Under the pieces are notes generated by a model that did no database searches, was not told the DNA's origin, and saw only the letters and a program-made list of their open reading frames with translations. A program made the translations under genes and the position numbers. From Planctomycetia bacterium (GTDB lineage: Bacteria; Planctomycetota; Phycisphaerae; UBA1845; Fen-1342), in NCBI GenBank assembly GCA_015709575.1, contig CP054190.1, positions 1,796,616 to 1,860,615 on the forward strand: DNA of 64,000 bases. Direction: 5' to 3'. This document shows positions 58,216 to 64,000 of this stretch, in pieces (the first letter of the stretch is position 1; each line of letters begins with the position of its first letter).

Positions 58216-59904
58216 TTAGTCGGCTGGCCGCAGCGGAGCAGCGAGCACATACAACAGCATTCCGCCGGTTTCGCCGGCCGCCGAGTAGCGCGTCTGCAGC
58301 AGGGTGGCGAGCGGCGCGGTGCGGCCGTGTGCCAGCGCGGCAAGATCAGCCGGGCTGATGAAGCACGCAGCGGGAGGATTGGCGAGAAGGTCGGCAGTGA
58401 CGGCATCCAGCATGAAATCCGCTGCGCGTCCGACCTGCCCCGCCTTTTCGAGCGTGCAGAATCGGGAGGCGGGGCGGCGCAACGCAAAACGGTAGGTGCC
58501 GGGGCTCCAGCCGAAGACATAAATTCGGTCGGTGGGGCGGGTCATCTCCCGAAGCAGCCGGCCGCGGCGCAGCTCGTCGTCCGGAAAGTTGCGCGCGAGC
58601 AACCGCGCGTCGGGCGGTGCCGCCGATGCGGGCCGTGCGGCTTCGAGGCTGTCGCGTGCCGGACCGACAAACAACGCTGCCCAGATGATGATGATCGCCA
58701 GGCTGCTCGGCGCGATCGCGCCGCGCCGGCGTTCGGAGGTCCCGAGAAGCGCGGCGAGCGGAACGACGGAGAGCAGCGACAAGGCGGGCAGGACCGGGAC
58801 GAGGTGATACTCGCGTCGTCCCGGCCCGACGATCGCCAGCAGCAGCCCGACCAGTAGCCAGCCCCACAGGACACTGGTGAACCGTGTCGCGGGCGGGTGC
58901 GCGCTCGGCGCTGCATCGCCATCCGCCCGGACGTTTGCCGTGTGAGGGCGCTGCCTCAGGCAGAGAATCGCCCCGAGCAGCGCCATCCCGAGCGGCGTGG
59001 CGAGCGCAGCGAACGCCGGGGTGAGCACGCGCAGCGCGGGACCGATCGTAAGCAGCGACGCGTCGCTCGCATCGAAATACGCGCGGTTGAACTGCACGAC
59101 TGCGTGATAGGCGGCCGAGAGCTGCCCCGGTGCGGAGAGCGCCGCCGCTGCGACTGCAGCCGGCAGCAGCGAGGCGATCCCCGCCGTCAGCAGCGTGCGA
59201 GGCCGCAGGGCCGGGCATCCGTGCGGGCACCGGGCCGCCCGCCGCGCTCGAAGCGTCCACGTGAAATCTGCTGCACATGCCAGCGCCGCAGCGACCGCCG
59301 ATTGCTTGAACAGCGGGGCCGTCCCGAACGCAAGCGCGGCGGCGATGAGCAGCCGGCCGCGCCCGCTCACGCGCCACCGCAGATACGCGGCGACGCCCAT
59401 TGTTTCACACAACGTGACAAATGTTTCGGTGCGGTTCGCACCGCATTCAAACCGCAGATGCGTCACCAGCACGGCCGCGGACGCGAGTGCGGCAAACCGC
59501 GTGATCCTGTCTGCAAACAATGAGCAGGCGATCAGCCAGGTGGAGAACAGCGTCATGGCCAGCCCGGCGCCGCAGGTGACGATCGCGCCGACCAGGCCAT
59601 CCGCATCCAATCGCGTCGCCAGCGCGTTGATCCAGAAAATGCCCGGCGGCTTGTTGTCCCAGAAGTCCAGGTAGGGCCGCGCGCCTTGGCCGATCAGCCA
59701 GCCGAAGTATGCAAACAGCCGGTCGTCGCTGACGTCGACCCGCCAATGAACGGCGGATTGGTTGATGAGTGCCGCCGCGAGGCAGATGAATGCGGCTGCC
59801 GTGTGGGACCGCCACGATCCACCGTGCATCGCGGGGCTGTTTGCCGCGGCGCCGCTCCCCGACTCTCGACGATGGGCGAGCGCAGCCTCCTGGACCGGTG
59901 TCAC
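58216..59904 (-). CDS. Polytopic membrane protein, GT-C/ArnT-like glycosyltransferase family
   Basis: A 562-residue protein with about ten membrane helices. The first outside loop has the acidic pair and conserved text SDDRLFAYFGWLIGQGARPY then LDFWDNKPPGIFWINALATR, typical of GT39/ArnT-like enzymes that use polyprenyl-phosphate sugars. A soluble C-terminal part (about 420-562) ends the protein. The GTG start at 59904 overlaps the rdgB stop by 4 nt. The acceptor is not known. Confidence 0.8.
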   Translation of the reverse strand: MTPVQEAALAHRRESGSGAAANSPAMHGGSWRSHTAAAFICLAAALINQSAVHWRVDVSDDRLFAYFGWLIGQGARPYLDFWDNKPPGIFWINALATRLDADGLVGAIVTCGAGLAMTLFSTWLIACSLFADRITRFAALASAAVLVTHLRFECGANRTETFVTLCETMGVAAYLRWRVSGRGRLLIAAALAFGTAPLFKQSAVAAALACAADFTWTLRARRAARCPHGCPALRPRTLLTAGIASLLPAAVAAAALSAPGQLSAAYHAVVQFNRAYFDASDASLLTIGPALRVLTPAFAALATPLGMALLGAILCLRQRPHTANVRADGDAAPSAHPPATRFTSVLWGWLLVGLLLAIVGPGRREYHLVPVLPALSLLSVVPLAALLGTSERRRGAIAPSSLAIIIIWAALFVGPARDSLEAARPASAAPPDARLLARNFPDDELRRGRLLREMTRPTDRIYVFGWSPGTYRFALRRPASRFCTLEKAGQVGRAADFMLDAVTADLLANPPAACFISPADLAALAHGRTAPLATLLQTRYSAAGETGGMLLYVLAAPLRPAD

Positions 59905-60533
59905 GCCGCGCTCGCGTCGCCGGGCCAGGACGGGTCGCTGCGCAGGCGGTCAGCGATCCGGGCGAGCATGGCGCGGAGCGCTCGCCCGCGATGGCTGACG
60001 ACGTCTTTTTCTGCCGGGGTCAGCTCCGCCGCGGTGCGATTCATCCCCGCGACGACAAAGTGCGGGTCGTAGCCGAAGCCGCCTGCGCCGCGCTCGTCAG
60101 GGGTAATTGTGCCCTCGACGCTGCCCTCGGCTTCCAACAGGATCGTTCCGGGCCGCGCCAGGATCAGGCAGCACAGATAGCGCGCGGTGCGCTGATTCGG
60201 CGGTATTTGGCGTATTTTCTCACAAAGCTTGCGGTTATTGGCGAGATCGTCGCGCGGGCGCCCGGCGAAGTACGCGGAATGCACGCCCGGCTCTCCGCCC
60301 AGCGCGTCCACCTCAAGCCCGGAATCATCTGCGAGCACAAGCTGGCCGGTTGCCTGCGCGTAGGACAGCGCCTTGATTGCGGCGTTTTCGCGGAATGTGA
60401 CTCCGGTTTCCGCCACTTCGGCCACGGCAGCGGGCAGGGGTGCCAGCCGGATTGGCAGGGCGGCAGCGGCGATCATTCGTCGCAGTTCAGTGAGCTTGTG
60501 CTCGCTGCGGGTGCCGAGGACGACGCTGAGCAC
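59901..60533 (-). CDS. rdgB: XTP/dITP diphosphatase (RdgB/HAM1 type)
   Basis: A 210-residue house-cleaning NTPase removing deaminated purine nucleotides. It has VVLGTRSEHKLTELRRM at the N-terminus, ENAAIKALSYAQATGQLVLA and DDSGLEVDALGGEPGVHSAY (catalytic acidic residues), GGFGYDPHFVV, and VSHRGRALRAML at the end. All family blocks are kept. The glycosyltransferase gene is coupled downstream. Confidence 0.95.
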   Translation of the reverse strand: MLSVVLGTRSEHKLTELRRMIAAAALPIRLAPLPAAVAEVAETGVTFRENAAIKALSYAQATGQLVLADDSGLEVDALGGEPGVHSAYFAGRPRDDLANNRKLCEKIRQIPPNQRTARYLCCLILARPGTILLEAEGSVEGTITPDERGAGGFGYDPHFVVAGMNRTAAELTPAEKDVVSHRGRALRAMLARIADRLRSDPSWPGDASAA

Positions 60534-60589
60534 GGGCGCGTGCCTCCGTGGGCGCTGAGGCGGCTATCGAGCGGCGGCTGGCCGGGGCG

Positions 60590-61852
60590 TCAACGATCCA
60601 ACTCGGCGGCGATGATGTGCAGGCTGCCGAGTACTGCGACGACGTCGCTGATCTGATGCCCGATGATCAGCTTTGGGAAGACCTGATAGGTGATGTAGCA
60701 TGGCGGGCGGCAGCGGGCGCGATAGGCGCAGTTGCCGCCGTCGCTGGCTAGGTAGAAGCCAAGCTCCCCGGTCGGACTTTCGATACAGCCGTAGGCCTCG
60801 CCCAGCGGCGGCCGCAGCCCGCGGTTGGTCATGATCTTCTCGAAGTGGTGAATCAGTCCCTCGATCGAGAAGAAGATCTCGCGCTTGTCGGGCAGCGTGA
60901 CGCCGGCGTCCGGGCCTACGTTGACCGGTCCATCCGGCATGGCGGCGATGACCTGCTCGATGATCGCGGCGGATTGCTTCATCTCTTCGACGCGGACCAT
61001 GAAGCGCGCCTGCACGTCGCCGCCGTAGCTGATCGGTACCTTGAAATCGACGGCCTTCGCGCCGCGGCCGTCCCAGTTGTCGGCGAAGCAGAGGTACGGC
61101 TCATCTTTGCGCACATCACGACGCACGCCGGAAGCGCGGGCGCACGGCCCGGTGACGGACCAGTTCACGGCGTCGTCGTGCGAGAGCACGCCGATGCCGC
61201 GGGTGCGCTCGACGAAGATGCGATTGCGCATCAGCAGGTTCTCGACATCGCGGATCGCGGCCGGCAGATCCTCGCGGATGAACCGCAGCACCTTGCCGAA
61301 CCAGGCCGGCTGCGCGTCCTGCATGACGCCGCCGACGCGCGTGTAGCTGACGGTGAATCGCGCGCCGCACAGATCCTCAAGCAGGTCGTAGATGAACTCG
61401 CGCTCATTGAACCCATAGAGAAACGCCGTGATCGCACCGAGGTCGAGTGCCGCCGCGCCGACGCACAGCAGGTGATCCTGAATCCGCCCCAGCTCCTGCA
61501 CGATCGTGCGCAGCGCCTTGCAGCGCGGCGTCAGCTCGATGCCCATCAGCTTTTCGACGGCGTGGTGCCAGGCGACGTTGTTGACGATCGGCGAGATGTA
61601 GTTCATCCGATCGGTGACGACGACGTACTGGTTGTAGTTCAGGTGCTCGCCGAGCTTTTCGAAGCCGCTGTGCAGGTAGCCGATGTCCGGCACGCAGCGC
61701 GTGACGCGCTCACCGTCCAGCTCCAGCACCAGCCGCAGCGTGGTGTGCGTCGCGGGGTGCTGCGGGCCGAAGTTGAGTGTCCAGCGGTCGGAATCGCCGG
61801 TGTCCTGCGTGAGCTGTGCCGGCTGCCAGTCGGTCATCGAGGTCATTCGCAC
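60590..61852 (-). CDS. nuoD: NADH-quinone oxidoreductase subunit D
   Basis: A 420-residue 49-kDa-type subunit of complex I. TLNFGPQHPATHTTLRLVLE, GYLHSGFEKLGEHLNYNQYV and VTDRMNYISPIVNNVAWHHA, then ELGRIQDHLLCVGAAALDLG are family blocks; the C-terminal PCYITYQVFPKLIIGHQISD, VVAVLGSLHIIAAELDR is intact. It sits alone without other nuo genes, unusual for complex I. Start choice: MRMTSMTDWQ at 61852 or MTDWQ at 61837. TATAAT lies at 61948-61953 (minus). Confidence 0.95.
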   Translation of the reverse strand: MRMTSMTDWQPAQLTQDTGDSDRWTLNFGPQHPATHTTLRLVLELDGERVTRCVPDIGYLHSGFEKLGEHLNYNQYVVVTDRMNYISPIVNNVAWHHAVEKLMGIELTPRCKALRTIVQELGRIQDHLLCVGAAALDLGAITAFLYGFNEREFIYDLLEDLCGARFTVSYTRVGGVMQDAQPAWFGKVLRFIREDLPAAIRDVENLLMRNRIFVERTRGIGVLSHDDAVNWSVTGPCARASGVRRDVRKDEPYLCFADNWDGRGAKAVDFKVPISYGGDVQARFMVRVEEMKQSAAIIEQVIAAMPDGPVNVGPDAGVTLPDKREIFFSIEGLIHHFEKIMTNRGLRPPLGEAYGCIESPTGELGFYLASDGGNCAYRARCRPPCYITYQVFPKLIIGHQISDVVAVLGSLHIIAAELDR

Positions 61853-61947
61853 TGCGCCTTTCGTGCGTTGCGCGGGGGTTGCCGATCGCGGGGCAGGGGT
61901 TGGATGTTCCGCTGCCCGCAGGAGCCCGCGTTCGGGATCTTGCGCCG

Positions 61948-61953
61948 ATTATA
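61948..61953 (-). promoter_or_regulatory. -10 box of nuoD
   Basis: TATAAT on the minus strand, 95 nt upstream of the nuoD start; the only consensus -10 in this gap. No -35 match. Confidence 0.4.
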
Positions 61954-62048
61954 GCCGCGGCGGCGGCAGCGGGGCGGCGGATGGACCGTTGGCGCAGGCC
62001 GGTGTCGATCAAGCCACGGGGTCCGCGTGTTCGCACGTGACCCTGGGG

Positions 62049-62101
62049 AAAAAAACGCGCCGCCGCGCCCGACCGCCGAGGCGGTCCGCAGCGCGGCGGC
62101 G
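62049..62101 (-). terminator. Intrinsic terminator of the 62123-63118 gene
   Basis: Read on the minus strand: an outer 11-bp stem (62058-62068 with 62091-62101), an inner 7-bp hairpin (GACCGCC at 62071-62077, GGCGGTC at 62080-62086), then a short GC step and seven T residues (A-run 62049-62055). It lies 21 nt after the stop codon. Confidence 0.85.
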
Positions 62102-62122
62102 ACTGGCGAAGGGACGGTCGGG

Positions 62123-63118
62123 TTACCAGCCGCCTCGTACGTAGAAGCGGTTAGGCTCATTGAGCGAATTGGTCGGTGGCGCATGCACGATCGGGTTTTC
62201 ATGTGAATCGCAAGTGACAGAGAAGGTCGCAAAGCGCGGTGCGGAGAAGCGCCGCGCGCCGTTGACCATCGCGGCCGTGCGGATCCTGAGGTCGTACTCC
62301 ATGCCGCAGTTCAGGTCGAAGCCGAAGGAGTGACGGTAAATCGGGCCCCCGCCGAGGATGGGCAGTATGCCGCCATCAACTTCCGCACCGGTGCGCGCGT
62401 TGTGCCATACGGCCGTGCGCCACTCCCACCGCGTGGCATGGCTGCGATACTCGACCAGAATGTGCTCGACGTGGTCCGAGTCGAAGCGACGGTAGAGCGT
62501 CACATACACCCACGCCGGGGGGTTGATCCAGGTTGTGATGTCGGCCGGGCTGCGCTCCGCTTCGTGGATCGAAACGCGGCTGATCGTCGGCGTCGGCAGG
62601 CATGTCAGGTCGATCGGCGCTGCGGCCTGGCGCCAGGCGGAGTAGACCGGGCTGCGCCGCAGGAAACGCCGCGTCCCATCCGAGTAGTCCTGTCGCGACG
62701 CGACACGGAACTCCCAGTTACCCAGACCGCAGACCTGGACGGTTGCCCAATACACCATTCCGACGCTCTTCATCGTCGTCCAGCCGGGATCGCCGCCGCG
62801 GCGCCCCTGTATCGTGAAGCCGTCATGTCCGCTGCCTGCGGGAACGGACCACATGACCAGCACCTCGTCATTGGTTTCTCCGTGGTGAAGCTCGACGATG
62901 TCGACGGTGCCGGGAAACCCGCGTCGATTGGAATCCCCGACGATGTTGGTCACGACCGCCCAAACCGGCGCTGTGCTTGACGCCAGTGCCGCGATCAGAA
63001 ATAGCCGCGCTCCAGCCTTCAGCGTGAGATAGCGCCTCTGACAAACGCGCGTGGATCCGTCGATGCACTTGAGAGGTGCGGCTTCCGAACGGGTCGTGTT
63101 GTGGCGGGTGGCGAACAT
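62123..63118 (-). CDS. Secreted protein of unknown function
   Basis: A 331-residue exported protein. A hydrophobic signal segment (LFLIAALASSTAPVWAV) begins near residue 39, so the true start could be an internal one. The rest is beta-rich with Trp and Tyr strands (VLVMWSVPAGSGHDGFTIQG, GLGNWEFRVASRQDYSDGTR, MEYDLRIRTAAMVNGARRFS), consistent with fibronectin-type or similar folds. The last residues are RFYVRGGW, with no sorting signal. A strong terminator follows. No family is recognised. Confidence 0.65.
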   Translation of the reverse strand: MFATRHNTTRSEAAPLKCIDGSTRVCQRRYLTLKAGARLFLIAALASSTAPVWAVVTNIVGDSNRRGFPGTVDIVELHHGETNDEVLVMWSVPAGSGHDGFTIQGRRGGDPGWTTMKSVGMVYWATVQVCGLGNWEFRVASRQDYSDGTRRFLRRSPVYSAWRQAAAPIDLTCLPTPTISRVSIHEAERSPADITTWINPPAWVYVTLYRRFDSDHVEHILVEYRSHATRWEWRTAVWHNARTGAEVDGGILPILGGGPIYRHSFGFDLNCGMEYDLRIRTAAMVNGARRFSAPRFATFSVTCDSHENPIVHAPPTNSLNEPNRFYVRGGW

Positions 63119-63471
63119 GGCTCAGCTCCTTGCCAGGGAATTTCGATTCATGACGCCGACCATCGGCGACAATGCCCGAAGCGCCGCCTCTGACGCCCGC
63201 TCACGCGAAGTTCCGGATTTTCGCTCGCATCGCCTCACGAGGTTTACGGTCCGCCGGAGGCCGCTCCGGACTGCCTGCCGCGCGTGCCGACCTGGCAGGG
63301 CTGCCGCCATGAACAGAAACGACAAATGAAGGTAAAGCGCATCATTTCCGCGGGTTATCGCGCTCCGGGGCACACCCGAGGGCGGTGCGCATGCTGGCAC
63401 AGCCCGTGCAGCAGGTTCACCGGCAGGGCGGCTCGGTTGCATGCGCCGTCGGCCAGCCCGGAGGAACGCCC
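63119..63471. other. Divergent intergenic region of about 350 bp
   Basis: It separates the secreted protein and clpB. I see no CIRCE element (the TTAGCACTC inverted repeat) and no clear promoter. Confidence 0.3.
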
Positions 63472-64000
63472 ATGAACCCCGAAAAGTTCACGATTCGCGC
63501 CGCTGGCGCAGTCCAGGCCGCTCAGCAGTTGGCCGCCAGCGCTCGTCATCCCGAATTGATGCCGCTGCACCTGCTCGACGCGTTGCTCGGCACCCGTCCC
63601 GGCGGCGGTCCGCCGGACGCCGAGGCCGGCGGCATCGTCACGCCGCTGATGGCCAAGCTTGGGGCCGATTCCGCCCGGCTGCGCGGCATCGTCCAGGGCG
63701 AGCTTCGTCGCATGCCGCAGGTAAGCGGCGGTCAGCCGCCGCAGCCCAGCGGTGCGTTCATGGAAGTGCTCACCCGCGCGCAGGCGGAAGCGGACCAGAT
63801 GAAAGACCAGTACGTCAGCACGGAGCACCTGTTGCTGGCGCTGACGGAGGTTGGCAGCGAAGCCCGCGAGGCGCTGCGCCTGTGCGCGGTGCGTCGGGCG
63901 GATGTGCTGACGGCGCTGCGCGAACTGCGCGGCGGGGCTTCCGTCACGAGCCAGAGTCCGGAGGACACGCAGGAGCCGCTGAAGCGCTACGGGCGCGACC
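63472..64000 (+). CDS. clpB: ClpB chaperone, N-terminal part, cut by window edge
   Basis: The first 176 residues are present. MNPEKFTIRAAGAVQAAQQL is the ClpB N-domain opening. The Clp N-domain repeats cover about 1-150 (ELMPLHLLDALLG, QYVSTEHLLLALTE), and the fragment ends at LKRYGRD, the conserved link to the first AAA+ module of ClpB. GGAGG lies 7 nt before the ATG. ClpB would act with DnaK to dissolve protein aggregates. ClpA or ClpC are less likely because of the opening sequence and the YGRD link. Confidence 0.93.
   Translation, partial: MNPEKFTIRAAGAVQAAQQLAASARHPELMPLHLLDALLGTRPGGGPPDAEAGGIVTPLMAKLGADSARLRGIVQGELRRMPQVSGGQPPQPSGAFMEVLTRAQAEADQMKDQYVSTEHLLLALTEVGSEAREALRLCAVRRADVLTALRELRGGASVTSQSPEDTQEPLKRYGRD

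Overview
The window is GC-rich bacterial DNA, most likely from a planctomycete, possibly of the Phycisphaerae type. The signs are two PEP-CTERM proteins, an H-X9-DG prepilin-like protein, two secreted proteins ending in paired dockerin-like NNFDID repeats, a PknB-type kinase fused to a zinc finger and TPRs, and housekeeping genes scattered in small transcription units. No rRNA or tRNA gene was seen. This placement is an inference from protein content, not a phylogenetic result.

Layout. 1-4000: asnB (cut by the left edge), rho, tmk and the DNA polymerase III delta-prime gene. 4152-6376: a PEP-CTERM gene with a strong terminator, then an intact IS5-family element with 19-bp ends and a -1 frameshift site. 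6567-10824: a conserved unknown, overlapping murD and mutY, and a GNAT acetyltransferase. 10871-14402: a compact type V CRISPR locus. 14454-17455: a lipoprotein, a TetR regulator with an inverted-repeat operator, and threonine aldolase. 17439-23220: a thioredoxin-like protein, fliM, arfB, a thioredoxin-SRPBCC fusion, a tandem UspA and a hibernation factor. 23237-36522: PEP-CTERM, prepilin-like, alr, a fused alpha-beta 2-oxoacid dehydrogenase E1, serS, an M16-like protein without its zinc site, and a YmdB-type phosphodiesterase. 36800-47195: a propeller/di-heme/dockerin protein, a TMTC-like TPR membrane protein, the kinase and a second dockerin-like protein. 47264-64000: purA-uppS-cdsA, a CPBP protease, cmk-plsC, UspA, rhomboid-TPR, rnd, rdgB with a glycosyltransferase, nuoD, a secreted unknown and clpB (cut by the right edge).

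The most interesting element is the CRISPR locus. An 802-residue Cas12 effector carries all three RuvC acidic residues (D496, E625, D741) and a zinc ribbon. It resembles Cas12b in several blocks but is about 300 residues shorter. Downstream on the same strand lies a 10-repeat array of identical 36-nt repeats. Between them is a 448-bp gap holding a 22-nt anti-repeat that can pair with the repeat (19 Watson-Crick pairs, one G-U, one 2x2 mismatch), a TATACT -10 box just after the effector stop codon, and a GC hairpin at the 3' side: a predicted tracrRNA. No cas1, cas2 or cas4 is present in the window, so this is a minimal effector-tracrRNA-array unit.

A second pattern is that three unrelated genes (asnB, the thioredoxin fusion, the TMTC-like gene) have TACAAT exactly 7 nt before an ATG, as expected for leaderless mRNAs.
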